From Nematostella vectensis (Eukaryota > Cnidaria > Anthozoa > Actiniaria > Edwardsiidae): a DNA stretch of 64,000 nt. The stretch is taken from NCBI RefSeq assembly GCF_932526225.1, contig NC_064048.1:11663665-11727664 (forward strand), read 5' to 3'. The notes under the pieces are model-generated. The model made no database searches and was not told where the DNA came from. It was given only the letters and a program-made list of their open reading frames with translations. The position numbers and the translations under genes were made by a program. Of the stretch, positions 1-8,947 are shown piece by piece (the stretch's first letter is position 1; each line of letters opens with the position of its first letter).

Positions 1-113
1 CAATGCGCCCGCGTGCGTTACGATGCCACGCCGACATAGCGAGCCCCCAAGGGACCCAAAACGCCCACATAGACCTGTATTTTTTTTCATCCTATATCTC
101 AGCGAGCTGTGCG

Positions 114-124
114 TGGCGTAACCG
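114..124 (+). promoter_or_regulatory. Pol III A-box match
   Basis: TGGCGTAACCG fits the consensus TRGYNNARNNG at every fixed position. It lies 202 bp upstream of the B box on the same strand. A short degenerate motif like this is common by chance, so its value depends on the B box and T-run downstream. I saw no variant inside it in any unit. Confidence 0.5.
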
Positions 125-229
125 TATTACAGGCCTGGGATCCTGGTTATTGTCCTCCCCATTAATGCGCGGGTTGGAATACCTTGCAAGAGTGTTGTAC
201 AGCATATTCGCCGGAAATATCGGTGCTTG

Positions 230-243
230 GGGCCTTCGGGTTC
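230..243 (+). other. UUCG-tetraloop hairpin in the candidate RNA
   Basis: The arms 230-234 (GGGCC) and 239-243 (GGTTC) close the loop TTCG at 235-238. There are three Watson-Crick and two G-U pairs, with a C-G closing pair next to the loop. The C(UUCG)G tetraloop is exceptionally stable in RNA, which favours the plus strand as the structured transcript. Just upstream, 209-213 and 221-225 can form a further 5-bp stem. Confidence 0.45.
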
Positions 244-273
244 TTTACAGCCTTCCGTAAAAGCCTTGTGCTG

Positions 274-303
274 CCATACCGATTGGGTAATCCGTATGTA
301 TGG
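274..303 (+). other. Long hairpin in the candidate RNA
   Basis: CCATAC (274-279) pairs with GTATGG (298-303). Inside it, CGATT (280-284) pairs with AATC-C-G (289-294) across a bulged C, around a GGGT loop, with a three-base bulge at 295-297. This makes about 11 pairs. Units 11 and 37 each carry a C-to-A change in or beside this stem. Confidence 0.4.
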
Positions 304-321
304 TTTCCGTTTTGTTCTTTA

Positions 322-342
322 GGCCGGGTTCGATCCCAGGCC
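322..342 (+). other. B-box hairpin resembling a tRNA T-arm
   Basis: GGCCGGG (322-328) faces CCC-A-GGCC (335-342) around the loop TTCGAT, giving seven pairs with one bulged A at 338. The loop has the T-T-C-R-A pattern of a tRNA T-loop. No matching acceptor, D or anticodon arms can be drawn around it, so this is a T-arm-like module and not a tRNA. The downstream half can alternatively pair with 346-350. Confidence 0.45.
327..337 (+). promoter_or_regulatory. Pol III B box, perfect consensus match
   Basis: GGTTCGATCCC matches the TFIIIC B-box consensus GGTTCGANNCC at all nine fixed positions. A nine-T run begins 12 bases after it, which is the expected order. Unit 32 carries C-to-A at 53382, an unconstrained position. 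Unit 33 carries C-to-G at 55091 in the last consensus position. All other units look intact. This is the strongest single regulatory signal in the repeat. Confidence 0.65.
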
Positions 343-358
343 AATGGCCTTTTTTTTT
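338..358 (+). terminator. Pol III-type terminator: T9, preceded by a small GGCC hairpin
   Basis: Nine T at 350-358 follow the B box. AGGCC (338-342) and GGCCT (346-350) can form a 5-bp hairpin with an AAT loop directly before the T-run. Pol III needs only the T-run. The hairpin competes with the B-box hairpin for 339-342. The run is ten T in unit 4, eight T in unit 16 (T-to-A at 26043) and nine elsewhere. Confidence 0.55.
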
Positions 359-366
359 CTCTATGG

Positions 367-389
367 TTTTTTTTTTTTTTTTTTTTTTT
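367..389 (+). repeat. Length-variable T homopolymer, 23 T in this unit
   Basis: It is separated from the terminator T-run by CTCTATGG. Across units it ranges from 22 (units 2 and 38) to 42 (unit 28) and accounts for nearly all unit-length variation. Units 5, 6 and 7 have internal G or A interruptions. In 11 units (7, 8, 10, 12, 13, 15, 16, 17, 24, 27, 28) the preceding GG is a single G. It may be a retroposon tail, a second terminator, or simple slippage DNA. Sequencing error in homopolymers is also possible. Confidence 0.9.
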
Positions 390-644
390 ACACAGTTCAA
401 GATAACGTTTTTTAGTATTTTTTTATAATACTCATCAAAAAAGTGGTGTGACATAGGTTCGTCTACCTGATCCAGGATACTAAAGATACAGGCTTGATAT
501 GCATTATATACAGCTAGCAAAATGAGCTTGCTAGCTTTACTGATTATTTGTATTCGATATTTTCCTAGTAAGAGAACAAAAATAAAAAGCAAAGAGTCGA
601 GGAAGTAAACAAGTTATGTGATCTTTAATGTTTTATTAGGAGGG
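390..644 (+). other. AT-rich spacer, proximal part, with one strong inverted repeat
   Basis: There is no gene here. The notable element is a perfect 9-bp inverted repeat, AGCTAGCAA (512-520) and TTGCTAGCT (528-536), separated by seven bases. A T-rich patch lies near 405-425. A minus-strand ORF crosses this region into the T-tract but changes frame with tract length between units, so it is not coding. Confidence 0.7.
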
Positions 645-719
645 GTACATTTTGTACAAAGAAGCATACATAGAATATGCTTAAAAGTGCAGTGTGATGA
701 AGAGCTTTGCAATAGCTCT
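645..719 (+). repeat. Cluster of three short perfect inverted repeats
   Basis: GTACA and TGTAC (645-649, 653-657) have a 3-base spacer. AAGCATA and TATGCTT (662-668, 676-682) have a 7-base spacer. AGAGCT and AGCTCT (701-706, 714-719) also have a 7-base spacer. They follow one another within 75 bp and recur in every unit. They could be protein-binding sites or hairpins in a longer transcript; no function can be assigned. Confidence 0.6.
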
Positions 720-1459
720 CCGGCCAGGACACAATGAATTTCAGTCAAATTCTAATGTTGACCTAAGAGCCTTTGGTCCATGTGGAAGACTTAAATTCAA
801 AGGAAATGCCCACAAACTGTCAATAAACATTCAGTAAAATATCGAATATTATTTTAACAAAGCATTGACAACTATTAAAGTTCAACTGTGTGTAGACAAT
901 TGAAAGCCTACAAGAAACACTGACTCCAGACATGCGCAGTGCCATGACGCTGCCCCTTTAATGAGTGGAGAGGGGAGGGATACAAGTTTATTAAAAGTCT
1001 ATTTGTGAGACCAACAAACTGGTTGAAAGAACAAGCGTGTTAATAGTAAAACAATTATTTGATTACAAAACTACTGTAGATTCCTTTGCACCAAGATAAT
1101 AACACACATTATTTTGTTTGTTATTTAGGAGGAACGATACGAGCTCTACGAGACAAATGAGAAGTATTTATTACTCATCTAAATTATACACGTAAATAAT
1201 AATATTCAAAAGAACTACTGTAACTAAGTAAGTAACACTCACATGTTTTTAAAATTTTAAATAAGTATACAGTTTCATTCAGATACATCTTGTGGTCACT
1301 GTGCCATCTACAGGGCCATACCCAAAGCACCTGTGCACCCCATCCAACTAAGGGCATCGGCTGCACAGATGTTCCTGATAAATGGGGCAGGAAAATTTTC
1401 CGCGACACCGTGCTTTCATGGTCCCCCATGATTCCTTGTTGGGTGAAGCCCCTCTAGAT
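720..1459 (+). other. AT-rich spacer, central part; nothing recognisable
   Basis: I see no gene, RNA or mobile-element signature. The only GC-richer patches are near 930-980, containing CATGCGCAGTGCCATG, and 1310-1445. The latter underlies a minus-strand 81-codon ORF (1184-1429) that has no recognisable domain. Unit 8 changes a serine codon of that ORF to glycine, unit 6 a cysteine to phenylalanine and unit 15 a histidine to leucine, so there is no sign of selection for a protein. Confidence 0.6.
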
Positions 1460-1473
1460 GTTGACATGTCAAC
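1460..1473. repeat. Perfect 14-bp palindrome
   Basis: GTTGACATGTCAAC reads the same on both strands. It recurs in every unit and could be a dimeric factor-binding site. A 10-bp palindrome, CATAGCTATG, lies further on at 1577-1586. Confidence 0.6.
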
Positions 1474-1519
1474 TTCGCAGTCACATGAAAGAAATGTCTA
1501 ATAGTGTTTTGCAGGCAAG

Positions 1520-1559
1520 TTGGTTTACGATAATTGGTTACAATAGTTGGTTACAATAA
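1520..1559 (+). repeat. Three tandem copies of a 13-mer
   Basis: TTGGTTTACGATAA (1520-1533) is followed by TTGGTTACAATAG (1534-1546) and TTGGTTACAATAA (1547-1559). The second and third copies are identical for 12 bases. The first is diverged by one insertion and one substitution. This is a small internal minisatellite that arose before the 1.7-kb amplification, since every unit has it. Confidence 0.75.
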
Positions 1560-1604
1560 TTTTGAAAAATTGTTATCATAGCTATGGTCAAATACTGTAC
1601 ATAG

Positions 1605-1680
1605 AACTGCAAATAAAAAGACTAAAAAAAATAATAATAAAAATAAAGCAAAACTAAAAGTAAAGCAAAAAACGACAGAG
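1605..1680 (+). other. A-rich stretch before the next unit
   Basis: This purine-rich region includes an A8 run and AAT/AAAT iterations. The A8 run is A9 in units 7 and 18 (11888-11896 and 30735-30743). It shows no coding potential; the minus-strand ORFs over it are low-complexity Phe/Leu strings. Confidence 0.6.
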
Positions 1681-1688
1681 ACATTCTG

Positions 1689-1705
1689 TACACAATAAAA
1701 GACAA
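1689..1705 (+). repeat. Left copy of an imperfect 17-bp direct repeat (possible target-site duplication)
   Basis: TACACAATAAAAGACAA lies at the unit 1/unit 2 junction, immediately before the GC-rich segment. Its partner is at 2090-2106, directly after the T-tract, and matches at 13 of 17 positions. Confidence 0.35.
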
Positions 1706-2089
1706 TGCGCCCGCGTGCGTTACGATGCCACGCCGACATAGCGAGCCCCCAAGGGACCCAAAACGCCCACATAGACCTGTATTTTTTTTCATCCTATATC
1801 TCAGCGAGCTGTGCGTGGCGTAACCGTATTACAGGCCTGGGATCCTGGTTATTGTCCTCCCCATTAATGCGCGGGTTGGAATACCTTGCAAGAGTGTTGT
1901 ACAGCATATTCGCCGGAAATATCGGTGCTTGGGGCCTTCGGGTTCTTTACAGCCTTCCGTAAAAGCCTTGTGCTGCCATACCGATTGGGTAATCCGTATG
2001 TATGGTTTCCGTTTTGTTCTTTAGGCCGGGTTCGATCCCAGGCCAATGGCCTTTTTTTTTCTCTATGGTTTTTTTTTTTTTTTTTTTTT
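1706..2089 (+). mobile_element. Possible ancient retroposon (Pol III, T-tailed) forming the GC-rich half of the unit
   Basis: Seen in unit 2: a GC-rich segment with A and B boxes ends in a long T-tract and is bracketed by the direct repeat 1689-1705 / 2090-2106, within AT-rich DNA. Known: SINEs carry internal Pol III promoters, end in simple tails and are flanked by target-site duplications. Inferred: an insertion that predates amplification, because every unit has it. Against it, the A box lies about 108 bases from the segment's left end, where SINEs usually have it near the start. The tail is T and not A, and the flanking repeats are imperfect. Confidence 0.3.
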
Positions 2090-2106
2090 TACACAGTTCA
2101 AGATAA
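2090..2106 (+). repeat. Right copy of the imperfect 17-bp direct repeat
   Basis: TACACAGTTCAAGATAA shares the first six bases, the central AAGA and the final AA with 1689-1705. In unit 38 the T that begins this copy is replaced by C (63689). Confidence 0.35.
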
Positions 2107-3403
2107 CGTTTTTTAGTATTTTTTTATAATACTCATCAAAAAAGTGGTGTGACATAGGTTCGTCTACCTGATCCAGGATACTAAAGATACAGGCTTGATA
2201 TGCATTATATACAGCTAGCAAAATGAGCTTGCTAGCTTTACTGATTATTTGTATTCGATATTTTCCTAGTAAGAGAACAAAAATAAAAAGCAAAGAGTCG
2301 AGGAAGTAAACAAGTTATGTGATCTTTAATGTTTTATTAGGAGGGGTACATTTTGTACAAAGAAGCATACATAGAATATGCTTAAAAGTGCAGTGTGATG
2401 AAGAGCTTTGCAATAGCTCTCCGGCCAGGACACAATGAATTTCAGTCAAATTCTAATGTTGACCTAAGAGCCTTTGGTCCATGTGGAAGACTTAAATTCA
2501 AAGGAAATGCCCACAAACTGTCAATAAACATTCAGTAAAATATCGAATATTATTTTAACAAAGCATTGACAACTATTAAAGTTCAACTGTGTGTAGACAA
2601 TTGAAAGCCTACAAGAAACACTGACTCCAGACATGCGCAGTGCCATGACGCTGCCCCTTTAATGAGTGGAGAGGGGAGGGATACAAGTTTATTAAAAGTC
2701 TATTTGTGAGACCAACAAACTGGTTGAAAGAACAAGCGTGTTAATAGTAAAACAATTATTTGATTACAAAACTACTGTAGATTCCTTTGCACCAAGATAA
2801 TAACACACATTATTTTGTTTGTTATTTAGGAGGAACGATACGAGCTCTACGAGACAAATGAGAAGTATTTATTACTCATCTAAATTATACACGTAAATAA
2901 TAATATTCAAAAGAACTACTGTAACTAAGTAAGTAACACTCACATGTTTTTAAAATTTTAAATAAGTATACAGTTTCATTCAGATACATCTTGTGGTCAC
3001 TGTGCCATCTACAGGGCCATACCCAAAGCACCTGTGCACCCCATCCAACTAAGGGCATCGGCTGCACAGATGTTCCTGATAAATGGGGCAGGAAAATTTT
3101 CCGCGACACCGTGCTTTCATGGTCCCCCATGATTCCTTGTTGGGTGAAGCCCCTCTAGATGTTGACATGTCAACTTCGCAGTCACATGAAAGAAATGTCT
3201 AATAGTGTTTTGCAGTCAAGTTGGTTTACGATAATTGGTTACAATAGTTGGTTACAATAATTTTGAAAAATTGTTATCATAGCTATGGTCAAATACTGTA
3301 CATAGAACTGCAAATAAAAAGACTAAAAAAAATAATAATAAAAATAAAGCAAAACTAAAAGTAAAGCAAAAAACGACAGAGACATTCTGTACACAATAAA
3401 AGA

Positions 3404-3767
3404 CAATGCGCCCGCGTGCGTTACGATGCCACGCCGACATAGCGAGCCCCCAAGGGACCCAAAACGCCCACATAGACCTGTATTTTTTTTCATCCTATAT
3501 CTCAGCGAGCTGTGCGTGGCGTAACCGTATTACAGGCCTGGGATCCTGGTTATTGTCCTCCCCATTAATGCGCGGGTTGGAATACCTTGCAAGAGTGTTG
3601 TACAGCATATTCGCCGGAAATATCGGTGCTTGGGGCCTTCGGGTTCTTTACAGCCTTCCGTAAAAGCCTTGTGCTGCCATACCGATTGGGTAATCCGTAT
3701 GTATGGTTTCCGTTTTGTTCTTTAGGCCGGGTTCGATCCCAGGCCAATGGCCTTTTTTTTTCTCTAT

Positions 3768-3811
<44 letters not shown>

Positions 3812-5119
3812 GTTCAAGATAACGTTTTTTAGTATTTTTTTATAATACTCATCAAAAAAGTGGTGTGACATAGGTTCGTCTACCTGATCCAGGATACTAA
3901 AGATACAGGCTTGATATGCATTATATACAGCTAGCAAAATGAGCTTGCTAGCTTTACTGATTATTTGTATTCGATATTTTCCTAGTAAGAGAACAAAAAT
4001 AAAAAGCAAAGAGTCGAGGAAGTAAACAAGTTATGTGATCTTTAATGTTTTATTAGGAGGGGTACATTTTGTACAAAGAAGCATACATAGAATATGCTTA
4101 AAAGTGCAGTGTGATGAAGAGCTTTGCAATAGCTCTCCGGCCAGGACACAATGAATTTCAGTCAAATTCTAATGTTGACCTAAGAGCCTTTGGTCCATGT
4201 GGAAGACTTAAATTCAAAGGAAATGCCCACAAACTGTCAATAAACATTCAGTAAAATATCGAATATTATTTTAACAAAGCATTGACAACTATTAAAGTTC
4301 AACTGTGTGTAGACAATTGAAAGCCTACAAGAAACACTGACTCCAGACATGCGCAGTGCCATGACGCTGCCCCTTTAATGAGTGGAGAGGGGAGGGATAC
4401 AAGTTTATTAAAAGTCTATTTGTGAGACCAACAAACTGGTTGAAAGAACAAGCGTGTTAATAGTAAAACAATTATTTGATTACAAAACTACTGTAGATTC
4501 CTTTGCACCAAGATAATAACACACATTATTTTGTTTGTTATTTAGGAGGAACGATACGAGCTCTACGAGACAAATGAGAAGTATTTATTACTCATCTAAA
4601 TTATACACGTAAATAATAATATTCAAAAGAACTACTGTAACTAAGTAAGTAACACTCACATGTTTTTAAAATTTTAAATAAGTATACAGTTTCATTCAGA
4701 TACATCTTGTGGTCACTGTGCCATCTACAGGGCCATACCCAAAGCACCTGTGCACCCCATCCAACTAAGGGCATCGGCTGCACAGATGTTCCTGATAAAT
4801 GGGGCAGGAAAATTTTCCGCGACACCGTGCTTTCATGGTCCCCCATGATTCCTTGTTGGGTGAAGCCCCTCTAGATGTTGACATGTCAACTTCGCAGTCA
4901 CATGAAAGAAATGTCTAATAGTGTTTTGCAGTCAAGTTGGTTTACGATAATTGGTTACAATAGTTGGTTACAATAATTTTGAAAAATTGTTATCATAGCT
5001 ATGGTCAAATACTGTACATAGAACTGCAAATAAAAAGACTAAAAAAAATAATAATAAAAATAAAGCAAAACTAAAAGTAAAGCAAAAAACGACAGAGACA
5101 TTCTGTACACAATAAAAGA
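3404..5119 (+). repeat. Tandem unit 3 (1,716 bp)
   Basis: Pol III candidate 3504-3761; T-tract 3770-3806 (37 T, GG type), 15 T longer than in unit 2. No substitution noticed. Confidence 0.97.
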
Positions 5120-6823
5120 CAATGCGCCCGCGTGCGTTACGATGCCACGCCGACATAGCGAGCCCCCAAGGGACCCAAAACGCCCACATAGACCTGTATT
5201 TTTTTTCATCCTATATCTCAGCGAGCTGTGCGTGGCGTAACCGTATTACAGGCCTGGGATCCTGGTTATTGTCCTCCCCATTAATGCGCGGGTTGGAATA
5301 CCTTGCAAGAGTGTTGTACAGCATATTCGCCGGAAATATCGGTGCTTGGGGCCTTCGGGTTCTTTACAGCCTTCCGTAAAAGCCTTGTGCTGCCATACCG
5401 ATTGGGTAATCCGTATGTATGGTTTCCGTTTTGTTCTTTAGGCCGGGTTCGATCCCAGGCCAATGGCCTTTTTTTTTTCTCTATGGTTTTTTTTTTTTTT
5501 TTTTTTTTTTACACAGTTCAAGATAACGTTTTTTAGTATTTTTTTATAATACTCATCAAAAAAGTGGTGTGACATAGGTTCGTCTACCTGATCCAGGATA
5601 CTAAAGATACAGGCTTGATATGCATTATATACAGCTAGCAAAATGAGCTTGCTAGCTTTACTGATTATTTGTATTCGATATTTTCCTAGTAAGAGAACAA
5701 AAATAAAAAGCAAAGAGTCGAGGAAGTAAACAAGTTATGTGATCTTTAATGTTTTATTAGGAGGGGTACATTTTGTACAAAGAAGCATACATAGAATATG
5801 CTTAAAAGTGCAGTGTGATGAAGAGCTTTGCAATAGCTCTCCGGCCAGGACACAATGAATTTCAGTCAAATTCTAATGTTGACCTAAGAGCCTTTGGTCC
5901 ATGTGGAAGACTTAAATTCAAAGGAAATGCCCACAAACTGTCAATAAACATTCAGTAAAATATCGAATATTATTTTAACAAAGCATTGACAACTATTAAA
6001 GTTCAACTGTGTGTAGACAATTGAAAGCCTACAAGAAACACTGACTCCAGACATGCGCAGTGCCATGACGCTGCCCCTTTAATGAGTGGAGAGGGGAGGG
6101 ATACAAGTTTATTAAAAGTCTATTTGTGAGACCAACAAACTGGTTGAAAGAACAAGCGTGTTAATAGTAAAACAATTATTTGATTACAAAACTACTGTAG
6201 ATTCCTTTGCACCAAGATAATAACACACATTATTTTGTTTGTTATTTAGGAGGAACGATACGAGCTCTACGAGACAAATGAGAAGTATTTATTACTCATC
6301 TAAATTATACACGTAAATAATAATATTCAAAAGAACTACTGTAACTAAGTAAGTAACACTCACATGTTTTTAAAATTTTAAATAAGTATACAGTTTCATT
6401 CAGATACATCTTGTGGTCACTGTGCCATCTACAGGGCCATACCCAAAGCACCTGTGCACCCCATCCAACTAAGGGCATCGGCTGCACAGATGTTCCTGAT
6501 AAATGGGGCAGGAAAATTTTCCGCGACACCGTGCTTTCATGGTCCCCCATGATTCCTTGTTGGGTGAAGCCCCTCTAGATGTTGACATGTCAACTTCGCA
6601 GTCACATGAAAGAAATGTCTAATAGTGTTTTGCAGGCAAGTTGGTTTACGATAATTGGTTACAATAGTTGGTTACAATAATTTTGAAAAATTGTTATCAT
6701 AGCTATGGTCAAATACTGTACATAGAACTGCAAATAAAAAGACTAAAAAAAATAATAATAAAAATAAAGCAAAACTAAAAGTAAAGCAAAAAACGACAGA
6801 GACATTCTGTACACAATAAAAGA
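5120..6823 (+). repeat. Tandem unit 4 (1,704 bp)
   Basis: Pol III candidate 5220-5478, with a ten-T terminator (5469-5478) in place of nine. T-tract 5487-5510 (24 T, GG type). G at 6636 is the variant shared with unit 1. Confidence 0.97.
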
Positions 6824-8536
6824 CAATGCGCCCGCGTGCGTTACGATGCCACGCCGACATAGCGAGCCCCCAAGGGACCCAAAACGCCCACATAGACCTG
6901 TATTTTTTTTCATCCTATATCTCAGCGAGCTGTGCGTGGCGTAACCGTATTACAGGCCTGGGATCCTGGTTATTGTCCTCCCCATTAATGCGCGGGTTGG
7001 AATACCTTGCAAGAGTGTTGTACAGCATATTCGCCGGAAATATCGGTGCTTGGGGCCTTCGGGTTCTTTACAGCCTTCCGTAAAAGCCTTGTGCTGCCAT
7101 ACCGATTGGGTAATCCGTATGTATGGTTTCCGTTTTGTTCTTTAGGCCGGGTTCGATCCCAGGCCAATGGCCTTTTTTTTTCTCTATGGTTTTTTTTTTT
7201 TGTTTTTGTTTTTTTTTTTTTTTACACAGTTCAAGATAACGTTTTTTAGTATTTTTTTATAATACTCATCAAAAAAGTGGTGTGACATAGGTTCGTCTAC
7301 CTGATCCAGGATACTAAAGATACAGGCTTGATATGCATTATATACAGCTAGCAAAATGAGCTTGCTAGCTTTACTGATTATTTGTATTCGATATTTTCCT
7401 AGTAAGAGAACAAAAATAAAAAGCAAAGAGTCGAGGAAGTAAACAAGTTATGTGATCTTTAATGTTTTATTAGGAGGGGTACATTTTGTACAAAGAAGCA
7501 TACATAGAATATGCTTAAAAGTGCAGTGTGATGAAGAGCTTTGCAATAGCTCTCCGGCCAGGACACAATGAATTTCAGTCAAATTCTAATGTTGACCTAA
7601 GAGCCTTTGGTCCATGTGGAAGACTTAAATTCAAAGGAAATGCCCACAAACTGTCAATAAACATTCAGTAAAATATCGAATATTATTTTAGCAAAGCATT
7701 GACAACTATTAAAGTTCAACTGTGTGTAGACAATTGAAAGCCTACAAGAAACACTGACTCCAGACATGCGCAGTGCCATGACGCTGCCCCTTTAATGAGT
7801 GGAGAGGGGAGGGATACAAGTTTATTAAAAGTCTATTTGTGAGACCAACAAACTGGTTGAAAGAACAAGCGTGTTAATAGTAAAACAATTATTTGATTAC
7901 AAAACTACTGTAGATTCCTTTGCACCAAGATAATAACACACATTATTTTGTTTGTTATTTAGGAGGAACGATACGAGCTCTACGAGACAAATGAGAAGTA
8001 TTTATTACTCATCTAAATTATACACGTAAATAATAATATTCAAAAGAACTACTGTAACTAAGTAAGTAACACTCACATGTTTTTAAAATTTTAAATAAGT
8101 ATACAGTTTCATTCAGATACATCTTGTGGTCACTGTGCCATCTACAGGGCCATACCCAAAGCACCTGTGCACCCCATCCAACTAAGGGCATCGGCTGCAC
8201 AGATGTTCCTGATAAATGGGGCAGGAAAATTTTCCGCGACACCGTGCTTTCATGGTCCCCCATGATTCCTTGTTGGGTGAAGCCCCTCTAGATGTTGACA
8301 TGTCAACTTCGCAGTCACATGAAAGAAATGTCTAATAGTGTTTTGCAGTCAAGTTGGTTTACGATAATTGGTTACAATAGTTGGTTACAATAATTTTGAA
8401 AAATTGTTATCATAGCTATGGTCAAATACTGTACATAGAACTGCAAATAAAAAGACTAAAAAAAATAATAATAAAAATAAAGCAAAACTAAAAGTAAAGC
8501 AAAAAACGACAGAGACATTCTGTACACAATAAAAGA
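6824..8536 (+). repeat. Tandem unit 5 (1,713 bp)
   Basis: Pol III candidate 6924-7181. The T-tract 7190-7223 is interrupted by G at 7202 and 7208. There is an A-to-G change at 7691. Confidence 0.97.
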
Positions 8537-8915
8537 CAATGCGCCCGCGTGCGTTACGATGCCACGCCGACATAGCGAGCCCCCAAGGGACCCAAAACGC
8601 CCACATAGACCTGTATTTTTTTTCATCCTATATCTCAGCGAGCTGTGCGTGGCGTAACCGTATTACAGGCCTGGGATCCTGGTTATTGTCCTCCCCATTA
8701 ATGCGCGGGTTGGAATACCTTGCAAGAGTGTTGTACAGCATATTCGCCGGAAATATCGGTGCTTGGGGCCTTCGGGTTCTTTACAGCCTTCCGTAAAAGC
8801 CTTGTGCTGCCATACCGATTGGGTAATCCGTATGTATGGTTTCCGTTTTGTTCTTTAGGCCGGGTTCGATCCCAGGCCAATGGCCTTTTTTTTTCTCTAT
8901 GGTTTTTTTTTTTTG

Positions 8916-8947
<32 letters not shown>

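Larger units (their letters stand above)
101..358 (+). ncRNA. Candidate RNA polymerase III transcript, unidentified, about 250 nt
   Basis: Seen: an A-box match at 114-124, a perfect B-box match at 327-337, and a run of nine T at 350-358 placed where a Pol III terminator should be. Known: in type-2 Pol III genes TFIIIC binds the A and B boxes inside the transcript, initiation lies roughly 10-20 bases before the A box, and four or more T end the RNA. Inferred: a transcript from about 101 to the first T residues. Its folding potential is good: hairpins at 230-243 and 274-303, and a B-box hairpin at 322-342. The 202-bp gap between the boxes is long for a tRNA or typical SINE but tolerated in some Pol III genes. 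I looked for hallmarks of 7SL, RNase P, RNase MRP, 7SK, Y, vault, U6 and telomerase RNA and found none convincing. All 38 units carry a copy. The function is unknown and the segment may be a retroposon-derived relic. Confidence 0.5.
1..1702 (+). repeat. Tandem unit 1 (reference unit, 1,702 bp)
   Basis: This copy is used for the detailed sub-features below. Its T-tract is 367-389 (23 T, preceded by GG). It carries G at 1515, where nearly all other units have T; only unit 4 shares this variant. Composition changes sharply: the segment up to about 350 is GC-rich and rich in CpG, while 390-1702 is AT-rich. Confidence 0.98.
1703..3403 (+). repeat. Tandem unit 2 (1,701 bp)
   Basis: Pol III candidate 1803-2060; T-tract 2069-2090 (22 T, GG type), the shortest among complete units. 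It has the common T at the position that is G in units 1 and 4. No private variant noticed. Confidence 0.97.

Noticed and set aside
64-98. Plant-type USE (CCCACATAG) plus TATA-like box (TATATC) upstream of the candidate RNA
   Set aside because: The spacing would put the start site at or after the A box, the motifs are partial, and nothing else indicates a plant.
140-203. 5S rRNA-like fragment (CCTGGTTA, GGAATACC and GTGTTGTA at roughly 5S spacing)
   Set aside because: Only short blocks resemble the 3' half of 5S rRNA. The 5' half, box A context and closing helix are missing, so chance or very remote ancestry cannot be told apart.
3-260. Plus-strand 85-codon ORF recurring in almost every unit
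   Set aside because: It recurs only because the DNA recurs. It is frameshifted in units 11 and 23 by a T-run indel, has a stop in unit 32, overlaps the Pol III signals and has no recognisable domain.
274-347. tRNA gene
   Set aside because: Only a T-arm-like module and a poor A-box-like match (284-294) are present. No acceptor, D or anticodon arm can be folded, and the T-stem has a G-A mismatch in tRNA register.
101-358. Signal recognition particle, RNase P or telomerase RNA
   Set aside because: Short look-alikes exist (for example CCGGAAATATCGG), but the conserved core motifs, helix order and a telomere template are absent.
245-592. Minus-strand ORFs of 115-148 codons across the T-tract
   Set aside because: Their length and N-terminal/C-terminal joins change with T-tract length modulo three. 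They encode a poly-lysine run and show no domain.
1184-1429. Minus-strand 81-codon ORF with a GTGAGT donor-like site inside it
   Set aside because: No family is recognisable, the acceptor is weak, there is no partner exon, and amino-acid changes occur in several units. Splice-like motifs this short are expected by chance.
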